64,000 nt of DNA from Tabrizicola caldifontis (GCF_004762095.1 NZ_SIJH01000003.1:1-64000); one strand, 5' to 3'; counted from the first letter of the stretch, positions 44,649-53,925 are shown. Notes: generated by a model from the sequence alone, not told the origin. Translations and numbers: made by a program.

Positions 44649-44852
44649 TCAGCGCTGATCTTCGTCGTCGTCACCGCCGCACAGCGCGACGCACAGAACG
44701 ACGCCGACCAGCAGCAGCGGCAGGATGCCGACCGAGGAGGCGGGCTTTTCGGCCACGACCTCGGGCTCTTCGGCAACGACGACCGGGCCGCCGGCAGTGG
44801 CAGCCGAGGCCGCAAGCGTCAGGGCCATGACCGATGCGATGATCTTCTTCAT
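44649..44852 (-). CDS. Tandem small secreted membrane protein, copy 3
   Basis: This is the shortest (67 residues) and first-transcribed copy. The signal is MKKIIASVMALTLAASAATA, then mature GGPVVVA-EEPEVVAEKPASSV, the helix GILPLLLVGVVLCVALCGG and tail DDDEDQR. GGAGAAC precedes the ATG, which is preferred over a 62-codon upstream extension of poor quality. A D-2-hydroxyacid dehydrogenase gene ends 142 bases upstream on the same strand. Confidence 0.8.
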   Translation of the reverse strand: MKKIIASVMALTLAASAATAGGPVVVAEEPEVVAEKPASSVGILPLLLVGVVLCVALCGGDDDEDQR

Positions 44853-44994
44853 GATGTTCTCCGGGTTCCTGGATCTTCCTGCCGGAATGGCAGACGCGCG
44901 GCACCCTGGACCCGGCGCAGGGCGACTGCAACGGGGCAAGCCTTCGCCAAGATGGGGCGTTGCACGAATGCCACGCGTGCCGGGAGGGCAGGGC

Positions 44995-45981
44995 TCAGAA
45001 CATGCCCGGAACCACCTGATCCGGGGGGCGATGCCCATCGGCGAAGGTCTTGATGTTGATGATCACCTTTTCGCCCATCTCGATCCGCCCCTCGATCGTG
45101 GCCGAACCCATGTGGGGCAGAAGAACCACGTTCGGCAGCTCGCGCAGGCGCGGGTTGATGTCGGTGCCGCGTTCATAGACGTCCAGGCCCGCCCCGGCCA
45201 GTTCGCCCGCGCGCAGCGCGCGCGTCAGGGCGTTTTCGTCCACCACCTCGCCGCGCGAGGTGTTCACGACCACGGCAGAGGGCTTCATCAGCTTCAACCG
45301 CCGCGCATTGAGCAGATGGAAGGTCGAAGGTGTGTGCGGACAGTTGATCGACAGGATGTCCATCCGCGCCAGCATCTGGTCGAAGCTTTCCCAATAGGTC
45401 GCCTCGTGCTCGGCCTCGATGTCGGGGTGCAACCGCTTGCGGTTGTGGTAGTGGACCTGAAGCCCGAAGGCCCGCGCCCGCCGCGCCACGGCCTGGCCGA
45501 TCCGGCCCATGCCCAGAATGCCCAGCCGCCGCCCCCCCAGCCGGCCGCCCAGATTCCCCATCGGCGACCAGCCTTCCCACTTGCCCGACTGCATCAGCGC
45601 CAGGCCTTCGGGAATCCGGCGCGTCACGGCAAGGATCAGCGCCATGACCATGTCGGCGGTGTCCTCGGTCACCACACCCGGGGTGTTCGACACCAGGATC
45701 CCGCGCTGCCGGGCCGTCGCCACGTCGATATGGTCCACGCCCGAGCCGTAGTTGGCGATCAGCTTCAGCTTGTCGCCCGCCTGGGCCAGCAGGGCCGCGT
45801 CGATCGTATCGGTGATCGTCGGCACCAGAACATCGGCACGGCGCATCGCGGCGGCCAGTTCCTCGCGCGTCATGGCAACGTCGGGGTCGCGCAGTTCCAC
45901 GTCGAAAAGTTCCTTCATCCGCGTTTCCACGGGCTCGGGCAACCGTCGCGTCACAACCACAGTCAGGCGGGCGGCAGGCAT
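44995..45981 (-). CDS. D-2-hydroxyacid dehydrogenase (glyoxylate reductase/D-glycerate dehydrogenase-like)
   Basis: This is a 328-residue NAD(P)-dependent enzyme of the D-isomer 2-hydroxyacid dehydrogenase family. It shows NYGSGVDHIDV, the Rossmann motif LGILGMGRIGQAVARRA (around residue 152), VVNTSRGEVVDENAL with the catalytic Arg, DVYERG with Glu in the expected position, and LLPHMGSATIEGR with the catalytic His. The sequence is closest to glyoxylate reductase/hydroxypyruvate reductase or D-glycerate dehydrogenase (GyaR). It is a second such enzyme besides ghrA. Confidence 0.88.
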   Translation of the reverse strand: MPAARLTVVVTRRLPEPVETRMKELFDVELRDPDVAMTREELAAAMRRADVLVPTITDTIDAALLAQAGDKLKLIANYGSGVDHIDVATARQRGILVSNTPGVVTEDTADMVMALILAVTRRIPEGLALMQSGKWEGWSPMGNLGGRLGGRRLGILGMGRIGQAVARRARAFGLQVHYHNRKRLHPDIEAEHEATYWESFDQMLARMDILSINCPHTPSTFHLLNARRLKLMKPSAVVVNTSRGEVVDENALTRALRAGELAGAGLDVYERGTDINPRLRELPNVVLLPHMGSATIEGRIEMGEKVIINIKTFADGHRPPDQVVPGMF

Positions 45982-46120
45982 GGCATTCTCCCCGACACTT
46001 CCAAATCCGGCATCCTTCGGGCAAGGTTAAGCCAAGCGGGGCGATGCACAAGCCCCGGGTTGGGGCAATCGGCCGCTCTGCCTGTCGGGCTGGCGGGCCG
46101 GTCAGGCAGGACGGTCGCGG

Positions 46121-46693
46121 ATGCAGCGGTTGATCGCGGGTATGGTGATTGGGGTGTTTCTGGCCCTGCCTCTGGCCGCACAGGACGCCGAAGGGCCGCC
46201 CCCATCGCCCGAAGCGTCGCAGGAAGGCGCCGCAGCGAAGCCTGCCGACAAGCAGTGCCAACCCGATGTCGGCTGCGTGACCAACCTGCCCCTGCCCCGC
46301 TTTGTCTCGCTCAAGGGCAGCGAAGGGAACGCCAGGCGCGGGCCGGGGCTGACGCACCGGATCGACTGGGTGTTCACCCGCGCGGGAATGCCCCTGCGCA
46401 TCACCGCCGAATACGAAAACTGGCGCCGGGTCGAGGATTTCGAGGGCGCGGGCGGCTGGGTGCATTATTCGCTTCTGTCCGGTGTCAGGACAGTGCTGGT
46501 CACCCTCGACATGGCCGAATTCCGGGCACGGCCATCGGACGATGCGCCGGTGATCGCCCAGGCCGAAATGGGGGTGATCGGGCGGCTTCTGGCCTGCCAG
46601 CCAGATTGGTGCCGCGTAAGCCTGGAAGGTGAACGCGGCTGGGTGCGCAAGTCGGCCATCTGGGGCGTGAAGGCCGATGAAGTCTTCGAATAG
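46121..46693 (+). CDS. Secreted SH3-domain protein
   Basis: This is a 190-residue protein with a signal peptide (MQRLIAGMVIGVFLALPLAAQ). A short acidic Pro-rich linker follows, then a tandem of SH3-like folds. The first has FVSLKGSEGNARRGPGL and WRRVEDFEGAGGWVHYSLLSG; the second has AEFRARPSDDAPVIAQ and CRVSLEGERGWVRKSAIWGV. It resembles the SH3/DUF1058-type proteins of alphaproteobacteria, probably periplasmic. The last 17 bases overlap the CDF transporter start. Confidence 0.85.
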   Translation: MQRLIAGMVIGVFLALPLAAQDAEGPPPSPEASQEGAAAKPADKQCQPDVGCVTNLPLPRFVSLKGSEGNARRGPGLTHRIDWVFTRAGMPLRITAEYENWRRVEDFEGAGGWVHYSLLSGVRTVLVTLDMAEFRARPSDDAPVIAQAEMGVIGRLLACQPDWCRVSLEGERGWVRKSAIWGVKADEVFE

Positions 46694-47573
46694 AAAGCAG
46701 ACCGGCCGCGAGGGGCTGGCCATCTCGGCCGGACTGGCATCGGTGCTGGTGGCATCGGTGCTGGTGGCGCTGAAGCTCTGGGCGCTGGCCGAGACGGGCG
46801 CGCTGTCGATCGCCGCCTCGCTGGCCGACTCGGCGCTTGACCTGATGATGTCGCTGGGGGCTGCGGCGGCCATCGTCTATGCGGCCCGCCCCGCCGACGA
46901 AGACCATGCCTTCGGCCATACCTCGGCCGAGGATCTGGCCGCACTGGCGCAGGCGACCTTCATCCTGGCTTCGGCCGGGGTGATCGGCTGGGCCTCGGCC
47001 TCGCGGCTTCTGGCGGCCGAGCCACCGGTTCTGGCGTCGGAAGGGCGCGGCATGGTGGTCATGGTGATCTCGATCGCCCTGACTCTGGGGCTTGTCTGGT
47101 GGCAGGGCCGCGTGGCCAGGATGACGGGCAGCAAGGTGGTTGCCGCAGACCGGCTGCACTATCTGGGCGATCTTCTGCCAAGCCTGGGCGCGCTGGTCGC
47201 CCTGTGGGCTTCCGGTCAGTTCGGCATCGGCTCGATTGATGCCGTGGTGGCGCTGGCGGCGGCCGGGGTGATGGTGTTGGGGGCACTGCGCATCGGCAAG
47301 GCCGCCTGGGACGCGCTGATGGACCGCGCCGCCGACCCCGCGATCCAGGCCGGAATCGCCGCCATCGCCCGCGACTGGCCGGGCGTCCGCGGGTTCCACG
47401 ACCTGAAGACCCGAACCGCCGGCAGCCGGGTGTTCGTGCACCTGCATATCGAGCTTGACGGTGACCAGACCCTGCGCGAGGCGCACGAGATCGGGGCCGG
47501 CCTGCGCCGCGCGATCATCGAGGCCTATCCGCAGGCGGATGTCATCATCCACAAGGACGTACATGGCGACTGA
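46677..47573 (+). CDS. Cation diffusion facilitator metal exporter (FieF-like)
   Basis: This is a 298-residue inner-membrane antiporter of the CDF family, exporting divalent metals (Zn/Fe/Cd class) for protons. The metal site A is complete: Asp51 and Asp55 in ADSALDL, His161 and Asp165 in HYLGDLL. HAFGHTSAEDL (His77, His81, Asp86) lies after helix 2. Six helices precede a C-terminal cytosolic ferredoxin-like domain. DD-HD is typical of Zn/Fe/Cd/Co transport. The start ATG at 46677 overlaps the SH3 gene by 17 bases, suggesting coupling. Confidence 0.92.
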   Translation: MKSSNRKQTGREGLAISAGLASVLVASVLVALKLWALAETGALSIAASLADSALDLMMSLGAAAAIVYAARPADEDHAFGHTSAEDLAALAQATFILASAGVIGWASASRLLAAEPPVLASEGRGMVVMVISIALTLGLVWWQGRVARMTGSKVVAADRLHYLGDLLPSLGALVALWASGQFGIGSIDAVVALAAAGVMVLGALRIGKAAWDALMDRAADPAIQAGIAAIARDWPGVRGFHDLKTRTAGSRVFVHLHIELDGDQTLREAHEIGAGLRRAIIEAYPQADVIIHKDVHGD

Positions 47574-47613
47574 GGGGGCGCAGTCGCGCATCCCTGGCGC
47601 ATCCTTGCTTGAC

Positions 47614-47634
47614 TTTGCCCCTGCAAGGCGCAAA
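47614..47634. promoter_or_regulatory. Candidate TetR operator
   Basis: A 21-bp near-palindrome, TTTGC-C-CCT-GCA-AGG-C-GCAAA (half-sites TTTGCNCCT and AGGNGCAAA), lies 29 bases before the TetR start. It overlaps a TTGACT (47609-47614) and precedes a TATAAT (47646-47651). This is the place expected for an autorepressor. Confidence 0.45.
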
Positions 47635-47663
47635 TTGCCCGCGCGTATAATTGAGGACAGGCC

Positions 47664-48323
47664 ATGGAACCCGCCCGCCGCGTCTATCGCCGCGAAAGCG
47701 AGGAAACCCGCCGCGCCGCGCTGATCGCCGCCACGCAGGAGCTTGTTGCCGAGGGCGGGCCCGAAGCCGCGACCGTGCGCGCCATTGCGGCCAGGGCCGG
47801 CGTGACGGCCGGGCTGATCCGGCACTATTTCCAGTCGAAGGATGAACTGACCCGTGCGGCCTATCGTGCGCTGATGGACGGAATGACGGCCAAGGGATCG
47901 GACGCGCTGGAAGGGGTCGGTGCCTCGCCCGAGGAGCGGCTTGCCGCCTTCGTGGCCGCCTCGCTGCGTCCGCCCGTGCTGGATGTGGGTTCGGTGGTGC
48001 TGTGGGCGGGATACATGCACAAGGTCCGCAACGATCCCGAACTTCTGGCCGTGCACGAAGCCGCCTACACGACCTATCGGGACGTTCTGCAATCGCTGAT
48101 CGCAAGGCTTCCGCGCGAGGCGACCGAGGCCCAGCTGCGCGGCGAGGCCATCGCCTGCAATGCGGTGATCGACGGGCTGTGGATCGAGGGCTCGATCCTG
48201 TCCCACACCTTCGCCCCGGGCGAGATCGTGACGCTTGGCCTGAAATCCGTGGGCGCGATCCTCGGGGTCGATCTGATCGCCCATTCCACCATGTTGCCTG
48301 ATCCGGGAAAGACGCTGGCATGA
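47664..48323 (+). CDS. TetR/BetI-family transcriptional regulator
   Basis: This is a 219-residue repressor. The N-terminal HTH is strongly BetI-like: RRAALIAATQELVAEGGPEAATVRAIA then RAGVTAGLIRHYFQSKDELT. An all-helical ligand-binding domain follows. It is first in an operon with the AruH-like aminotransferase (ATGA overlap), so it probably controls that pathway, with an arginine-derived or guanidino ligand as inference. A palindrome upstream is the candidate operator. BetI itself is unlikely because no bet genes are near. Confidence 0.88.
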   Translation: MEPARRVYRRESEETRRAALIAATQELVAEGGPEAATVRAIAARAGVTAGLIRHYFQSKDELTRAAYRALMDGMTAKGSDALEGVGASPEERLAAFVAASLRPPVLDVGSVVLWAGYMHKVRNDPELLAVHEAAYTTYRDVLQSLIARLPREATEAQLRGEAIACNAVIDGLWIEGSILSHTFAPGEIVTLGLKSVGAILGVDLIAHSTMLPDPGKTLA

Positions 48324-49507
48324 GATACGCATCCGTTACCGACCGTCTGGCTGGCCTTGGCGGCGCGAAATGGGCGGTACATGCCCGTGCCCGCGCGCTG
48401 AAGGCGGCCGGCGAAGAGATCATCGAACTGACGATCGGCGAACCCGACGTTCCCACACCGCAACCGCTCCTCGGGGCGGCGGCGCGCGCGATGCAGTCCG
48501 GGCGTACCGGCTATTCCAACGGTCGGGGCGAACCGGGGCTCGTCGTTGCACTGGCCGCGCGCTACACCGCCCGCCGCGGGCGCGAAATCGGGGCTGATCA
48601 GGTGATGTGCCTGCCCGGCACCCAGACCGTGCTTTACGGTATCCTGCGCACCCTGGTGGAGGCGGGGGACGAGGTGCTGCTGGGCGACCCGATGTATGCG
48701 ACCTACGAAGGGCTGATCGCCCAGACCGGCGCGCGCATGGTGCCGGTGCCGCTGCGCCCCGAACACGGCTTCCGCATGCAGGCGGCGGATGTGGCTGCAC
48801 GCATCACGCCCCGGTCGCGTGTGCTGTTCCTGAACACGCCGCACAACCCGACCGGCGCCGTCCTGCGCCCCGAGGACATCCGTGCGCTGGGCGAGCTGGC
48901 CCGAGAACATGATCTCTGGATCGTTTCGGACGAGGTCTACGAGGATCTGGTCTTCCCCGGGGTTTCCTTCACCTCGCCGCTTGACTTTGCCGATCTGGCC
49001 GACCGGGTGGTAGTGGCTTCCTCGATTTCCAAGTCGCACGCCGCACCGGGGTTCCGCTCGGGCTGGTGCGTGGGGCCGGCAGAGTTCTGCGAACGCCTGT
49101 TGCCGCTTTCGGAAACCATGCTCTTCGGCTCGCAACCCTTCATCGCCGACATGACGGCGCTTGCGGTTTCCCAACCTTCGCCCGTGGCCGCCGGAATGAC
49201 CGAACGCTTTGCCCGCCGGGCCGGGCTGATCGCAGGGGCGCTGGACGGGACCGCAGGCCTGCGCGTCCACCGGCCAGAGGCGGGAATGTTCGCCCTGGTC
49301 GATGTGCGCGCGACCGGGCTTTCGGGCGAGGCTTTCGCCCTTGGCCTGCTTGACCGGGAAAAGGTGGCCGTCATGCCCGGCGAAAGCTTCGGCGCGGGGC
49401 TGAACGGGTGGCTGCGGCTCAGCCTGACCCAACCCGACGAGCTGATCACCGAGGCTTGCACCCGTATCGCCGCCCATGCGGCCGGGGCGCTGGAGAACGC
49501 AGCATGA
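48320..49507 (+). CDS. aruH: Arginine:pyruvate transaminase-like class I aminotransferase
   Basis: AruH converts arginine and pyruvate to 2-ketoarginine and alanine in the arginine transaminase pathway. The 395-residue PLP enzyme has NTPHNPTGA (Asn176), SDEVYED and Lys238 in SISKSHAAPGFRSGW. From memory it is close to P. aeruginosa AruH, for example MRYASVTDRLAG at the start and RMVPVPLRPEHGFRMQA in the middle. The gene overlaps the TetR stop (ATGA) and its own stop overlaps the next gene (ATGA). The neighbour is an AruI-like decarboxylase, which supports the call. A general aminotransferase is the alternative. Confidence 0.75.
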   Translation: MRYASVTDRLAGLGGAKWAVHARARALKAAGEEIIELTIGEPDVPTPQPLLGAAARAMQSGRTGYSNGRGEPGLVVALAARYTARRGREIGADQVMCLPGTQTVLYGILRTLVEAGDEVLLGDPMYATYEGLIAQTGARMVPVPLRPEHGFRMQAADVAARITPRSRVLFLNTPHNPTGAVLRPEDIRALGELAREHDLWIVSDEVYEDLVFPGVSFTSPLDFADLADRVVVASSISKSHAAPGFRSGWCVGPAEFCERLLPLSETMLFGSQPFIADMTALAVSQPSPVAAGMTERFARRAGLIAGALDGTAGLRVHRPEAGMFALVDVRATGLSGEAFALGLLDREKVAVMPGESFGAGLNGWLRLSLTQPDELITEACTRIAAHAAGALENAA

Positions 49508-51087
49508 CCACCGTTGGCATCCGTCTGGTCGAGGGGCTGATCGACCGGGGCATCGAAGTCGTCTTCGGCATTCCCGGCGTCCACACGATCGAACTTTATC
49601 GCGGTCTCGCCAAGGCCGGCGACAAGATCCGCCACGTCACCCCCCGGCACGAACAGGGCGCGGGCTTCATGGCGGATGGCTATGCCCGAATTTCGGGCAA
49701 GCCGGCCGCGGCCTTCGTCATCACCGGACCCGGGCTGACCAATTGCCTGACCGCTATGGCGCAGGCGCGGGCCGATTCGGTGCCGATGCTGGTCGTCTCC
49801 GGGCTTGGGCGCAGCGATACGCTGGGCAAGGGCTGGGGTCGGCTGCACGAGCTGCCCGACCAGGGGGCGATGGTGGCCACGCTTTGCCACACCGAAACCG
49901 TGACCGACCCGAAGAAGCTGGGCGAGGTGCTGGACCGCGCCTTCGCCGCGATGACAGCCGGCCGGCCTGGACCGGCCCATATCCAGATTTCCACCAACAT
50001 GATGGGCCAGCCCTGTCCGGCCCTGCCGCCGCCCGTGGTGGCCGCGGCGGCCGTGCCTCTGCCCATGGGCCGGATGCGCAGCATCGCCACCGCGCTGAAC
50101 AATGCCGAACGGGTCGTGATCCTGGCCGGCGGCGGCACACGCGGCGCAGAGGACGAGCTGCGCAAGCTGGCCGAGATGCTGGATGCCCCGGTGGTCCTGA
50201 CCGCGAACGCCCGTGGCGCGATGCACGGCCACCGGCTGGCCGTCCCCGCCTCGCCCAGCCTGAATGCCGTCCGCAAACTGATCGCGGCGGCGGATCAGGT
50301 GCTGGCCATCGGCACCGAACTTGGCCCCACGGATTATGATGTCTATGCCAAGGGCGGCGTGCCGGATCTGTCGGGCATGATCCGCATCGACATCTGCGCC
50401 GATCAGCTGGCCCGCCATCCAGCCCGCATGGCGATCAAGGCCGATGCCGGACCGATGATGGCGGCCCTTCTGCCGATGCTGCTTCCGGCGAACCGCGAGG
50501 GCGCCCACCGGGCCGAGACCACCCGCGCCGCGGCGCTTGCCGAGATGGAAAGCCTGAATCCGGTGCTACTGGATCAGCTGGCCATCGTCGAGTCGATCCG
50601 CACGGCCATTCCCGGCGCGATCATCGTCGGTGACAGCACCCAGCCGGTCTATGCCGCAAACCTCTATTACGATCACGACCGCCCGCGCGGCTGGTTCAAC
50701 GCGGCCACCGGATACGGCGCGCTGGGCTACGCCCCCGGGGCCGCCGTCGGGGCCGCCATCGCGGCCCCCGGCACACCGGTCGTCTGCCTGATCGGCGATG
50801 GCGGGCTACAATTCAGCCCCGGCGAATTGCGCACGGCGGTGGATGAAAAGCTGCCCATCACCTATGTCGTCTGGAACAACGCCGGCTTCCGCGAGATCGC
50901 CGAGTCGCTGGCGCAGGCCAAGGTCGATCCTATCATCGGCTGCGACCCCTCGCCCTTGGACATGGAACATTTTGCCATGGCATGCGACATGCTGTTTGCG
51001 AGGGTTCCGCCCGACCCCGAAGCCCTGGTCGAGATCCTCGCCACGCCGCAGGACGGCCCGCGCTTCCTGGAAGTTCAGGTCCGCTGA
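49504..51087 (+). CDS. aruI: 2-ketoarginine (5-guanidino-2-oxopentanoate) decarboxylase-like TPP enzyme
   Basis: This is a 527-residue thiamine-diphosphate enzyme of the acetolactate synthase fold. The activating Glu50 is in TPRHEQGAGFMADGYAR. The diphosphate motif GDGGLQFSPGELRTAVD ends with WNN. The start MTTVGIRLVEGLIDRG and FGIPGVHTIELYRGL match AruI-type enzymes as I recall them. It would decarboxylate 2-ketoarginine to 4-guanidinobutyraldehyde. It overlaps the aruH stop by ATGA. The later steps (aldehyde dehydrogenase, guanidinobutyrase) are not in the window. Its 3' end overlaps the convergent MFS gene by 13 bases. Confidence 0.75.
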   Translation: MTTVGIRLVEGLIDRGIEVVFGIPGVHTIELYRGLAKAGDKIRHVTPRHEQGAGFMADGYARISGKPAAAFVITGPGLTNCLTAMAQARADSVPMLVVSGLGRSDTLGKGWGRLHELPDQGAMVATLCHTETVTDPKKLGEVLDRAFAAMTAGRPGPAHIQISTNMMGQPCPALPPPVVAAAAVPLPMGRMRSIATALNNAERVVILAGGGTRGAEDELRKLAEMLDAPVVLTANARGAMHGHRLAVPASPSLNAVRKLIAAADQVLAIGTELGPTDYDVYAKGGVPDLSGMIRIDICADQLARHPARMAIKADAGPMMAALLPMLLPANREGAHRAETTRAAALAEMESLNPVLLDQLAIVESIRTAIPGAIIVGDSTQPVYAANLYYDHDRPRGWFNAATGYGALGYAPGAAVGAAIAAPGTPVVCLIGDGGLQFSPGELRTAVDEKLPITYVVWNNAGFREIAESLAQAKVDPIIGCDPSPLDMEHFAMACDMLFARVPPDPEALVEILATPQDGPRFLEVQVR

Positions 51088-52220
51088 CGCGCCAGAAGCG
51101 GCGCCAGCAGGAAGACGACGCAGACCAGCACGGCGGCCCAGACAAAGGCCATGCGCAGGCCGAATGTGCCCGCGATCAACCCCAGAACCGGCGGGCCGAA
51201 GAAATAGCCGAGATAGCCCAGCAGCGTGGCGCGCGCGACAGCGCGCGCCCTGGCCTTCGGGTCACTCAGCTGGCCTACCAGCGAAAAGGCCGTGGGCGCG
51301 AGGACCGAAGCCCCGATGCCCATGACGAAGAATCCCAGATAGGCCCCGGCCGGGCTGCCGGCCTGGCTGGCGATGAAGGCGCCGATGCCTGCCACCAGCG
51401 CGCCGGCACGCAGCAGCGTATAGGGATCTACCCGCCCGGTCAGCCATTGCCCGCCCAGCCGCGCGAAGCCCATGGTCAGGGCCAGCATGGCTGGACCCAG
51501 GGCCCCTTCCTCGGGGCTGCCGCCCAGTGTCTTTTCGATATGCAGCGCCGACCAGTTCTCGGCCGCATTCTCGGTCATGAATGCAATCAGCACGATCCCT
51601 CCGCCGATCACGGGCACCAGGCCCAGGGGCAGGGCGCTGCCATCCTTCGGCTTGCGCAACCCTTCGATCCGCCCGTCCGCCTCGACCGACAAGAGCGCGC
51701 AGAGCAACCCCAGTCCCGCCATCGTGGCCATCACCCAGCCCGGCCCCCAGCCCGCGCCGCGCAGGATGCCGGTCAGGATCGCGCCGCCTGCATAGCCGAA
51801 GGAATAGACCGCGTGGGCCAGGTTCATCAGATGCAGGCCCCGCGCATTCTCCATCGCCGCGACACGGGCGTTCATCAGGACATCGGTCAACCCCGTCGCT
51901 GCCCCCGCGCAGGCCATCGCCAGCGGAAAGAGCCAGATCACATGCACCTGCCCCGGCAACGCAAAGCCCAGTGCCATCAGGGCAACCGTCAGGGGCAATG
52001 CGACCCGCCCCATCAGCGACCCGAGGATGGGTGCCGCCAGCATGGCACTGATCGCGGCAAGCGGCGTGAAGAACAGAAGAAGGCCCAGCTGCGTCTCATC
52101 GACCCCCAGCTGAGCCTTGAGGTCGGGCAGCACGGCGGCAAAACTGCCCCAGAGCACACCCATCGCACCAAAGGCCGCCACGGCGGGACGGGAATAGGCC
52201 AGGGTCGACAGGGCGGACAT
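51075..52220 (-). CDS. MFS transporter
   Basis: This is a 381-residue permease with about 12 hydrophobic helices and the MFS pattern. It has GLLLFFTPLAAISAMLAAPI near helix 2, GLTDVLMNARVAAMENARG between the halves of the N-domain, and SDPKARARAVARATLLGYLG in the C-domain. It is close to the group of sugar/fucose-like or uncharacterised MFS proteins with the DVLMN motif. The substrate is unknown. The start MSALSTLAYSR has AAGGAG upstream; a 20-codon extension is unsupported. It is convergent to aruI and overlaps it by 13 bases. Confidence 0.88.
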   Translation of the reverse strand: MSALSTLAYSRPAVAAFGAMGVLWGSFAAVLPDLKAQLGVDETQLGLLLFFTPLAAISAMLAAPILGSLMGRVALPLTVALMALGFALPGQVHVIWLFPLAMACAGAATGLTDVLMNARVAAMENARGLHLMNLAHAVYSFGYAGGAILTGILRGAGWGPGWVMATMAGLGLLCALLSVEADGRIEGLRKPKDGSALPLGLVPVIGGGIVLIAFMTENAAENWSALHIEKTLGGSPEEGALGPAMLALTMGFARLGGQWLTGRVDPYTLLRAGALVAGIGAFIASQAGSPAGAYLGFFVMGIGASVLAPTAFSLVGQLSDPKARARAVARATLLGYLGYFFGPPVLGLIAGTFGLRMAFVWAAVLVCVVFLLAPLLARQRT

Positions 52221-52410
52221 GCGGGGCTCCTTCGCGCGAAGCCGACAGCTAGCCCGGGGTCGCAGGTGCATCCACTCCACCCGCGACCATCCGGCCCGCC
52301 GAATGCGACACCGGAACTTCCCGCTTTCCTTCCCGCCGATTCCCCGCTATAGGCCCCCGGTCGCGCCATGCACCCTTGGAGGATGGCGGACCTAACACTG
52401 GAGAAAACCA

Positions 52411-53016
52411 ATGGCACGCCAGATCATCGATCTCGTCGCCGAGGTACGGACGGGGACAGGCAAGGGGGCCGCCCGTCAAGCCCGTCGTGAGGGCTACGTA
52501 CCCGGCATCATCTACGGCGATGGGCAGGAACCCACGCCGATCAAGGTGAAATACAACTACCTGCTGACCAAGCTGAAGCAGGGCCGCTTCCTGCAGACGC
52601 TCTTCAACCTCAAGGTCGAAGGCCAGCCGGACGTGCATGTCATTTGCCGCGGCGTGCAGCGCGACGTGGTCAAGGATCTGCCGACGCATGTCGATTTCAT
52701 GCGCATCCATGACGACAGCCGCATCAACCTGTTCATCCACGTCGAATTCGTGAACCAGGACGCGAGCCCCGGCCTGAAGCGCGGTGGCGTGCTGACTGTG
52801 GTTCGCCCGGAAGTCGAACTGGAAGTCACCGCCGGCGACATTCCCGACCACATCACGGTCGATCTGACCGGCAAGGTCATCGGCGACGTGATCCACATCA
52901 ACGATGTGGTGCTGCCGAAGGGCGCGAAGCCGACCATCGCGCGGAACTTCGTGATCGCGAACATTGCTGCGCCTTCGGGCCTTGTGGCCGAGGAAGCCGC
53001 CGAAGCCGGCGCCTGA
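52411..53016 (+). CDS. rplY: 50S ribosomal protein L25 (CTC form)
   Basis: L25 binds 5S rRNA. The 201-residue protein is the two-domain TL5/CTC type. The N-terminal 5S-binding domain has [16 protein letters not shown]; the C-terminal domain has [21 protein letters not shown] and [14 protein letters not shown]. The start [13 protein letters not shown] is preceded by GGAGAA. A strong terminator at 53041 follows. Confidence 0.96.
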   Translation: MARQIIDLVAEVRTGTGKGAARQARREGYVPGIIYGDGQEPTPIKVKYNYLLTKLKQGRFLQTLFNLKVEGQPDVHVICRGVQRDVVKDLPTHVDFMRIHDDSRINLFIHVEFVNQDASPGLKRGGVLTVVRPEVELEVTAGDIPDHITVDLTGKVIGDVIHINDVVLPKGAKPTIARNFVIANIAAPSGLVAEEAAEAGA

Positions 53017-53040
53017 GTATTGCGATCCCACAGATGTTGC

Positions 53041-53070
53041 GGGGGGCCTTCGGGCCCCCCGTCCGCTTTC
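53041..53070 (+). terminator. Terminator after rplY
   Basis: GGGGGGCC, loop TTCG, GGCCCCCC: a perfect 8-bp stem with a stable tetraloop (53041-53060). GTCCGCTTTC follows. It lies 24 bases after the rplY stop. Confidence 0.8.
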
Positions 53071-53213
53071 AGAAACCATGGGCCGATCATGCCGCCGCAG
53101 GGGCAGGATGCCACGCGACCTACCGCCCGCACGGCCAGGTTCCGCCCCCCTCAAGGTTGAGCCCTGCCCGCCCCCGGTCTATATCCGGCTGGGCAACAGG
53201 CGGGGGCGGTCAG

Positions 53214-53888
53214 GTGAAGCTGTTCGTGGGGCTCGGCAATCCGGGGCCGAAATATGCCGGCAACCGGCACAACATCGGCTTCATGGCCGTTGACCGGATC
53301 GCTGCCGACCATGACTTCACCCCGTGGCGCAAGGCGTTTCAGGGGCTGGTCAGCGAAGGCCGGCTGGGCACGGAAAAGGTTGCGCTGCTGAAGCCCGAAA
53401 CCTTCATGAACCTCTCGGGCCAGTCGGTTCAGGCTGCCGTAGCCTTCTGGAAGCTGCCGCTGAGCGATGTCATCGTATTTCACGACGAACTGGACCTTGC
53501 CCCCGGCAAGCTGCGGCTGAAGCAGGGCGGCGGCCATGCCGGGCACAACGGCCTGCGCTCGATCAGCGCCCATCTGGGCGACGGCTATGGGCGTGTGCGG
53601 CTGGGGATCGGGCGCCCCGGCCACAAGGATGCCGTGGCTGCCTATGTGCTGCACGATTTCGCGAAGACGGATCAGGACTGGCTTGAAAACCTGCTCTGCG
53701 GCATTTCGGAAGGGGCCGAGGCGCTGGCCATGGGCGACGGGCAGAAATTCATGAACGCGGTTTCGCTGCGCACCTCTCCGCCCCGGTCATCGACCACAAG
53801 GGAAAGGACCGATCCCCCCGCCCCGCCGGCGCAACCGGCTGAAGATACCCGCAGCCCGATGCAGCGGCTGCTGGACCGGTTCCGCTGA
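53214..53888 (+). CDS. pth: Peptidyl-tRNA hydrolase
   Basis: Pth recycles peptidyl-tRNA dropped from ribosomes. The 224-residue protein has [18 protein letters not shown] with catalytic His19 and Asn9. It also has [25 protein letters not shown] with the Asp and [13 protein letters not shown] with Asn. It starts with GTG at 53214, with a G-rich ribosome site. The C-terminal tail (about 30 residues, Pro/Thr-rich) exceeds the minimal enzyme. The common rplY-pth gene order supports it. Confidence 0.95.
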   Translation: MKLFVGLGNPGPKYAGNRHNIGFMAVDRIAADHDFTPWRKAFQGLVSEGRLGTEKVALLKPETFMNLSGQSVQAAVAFWKLPLSDVIVFHDELDLAPGKLRLKQGGGHAGHNGLRSISAHLGDGYGRVRLGIGRPGHKDAVAAYVLHDFAKTDQDWLENLLCGISEGAEALAMGDGQKFMNAVSLRTSPPRSSTTRERTDPPAPPAQPAEDTRSPMQRLLDRFR

Positions 53889-53925
53889 CCGCAGGGGCAT
53901 TGCACCGCACAGTCGGCCAAGCGCA

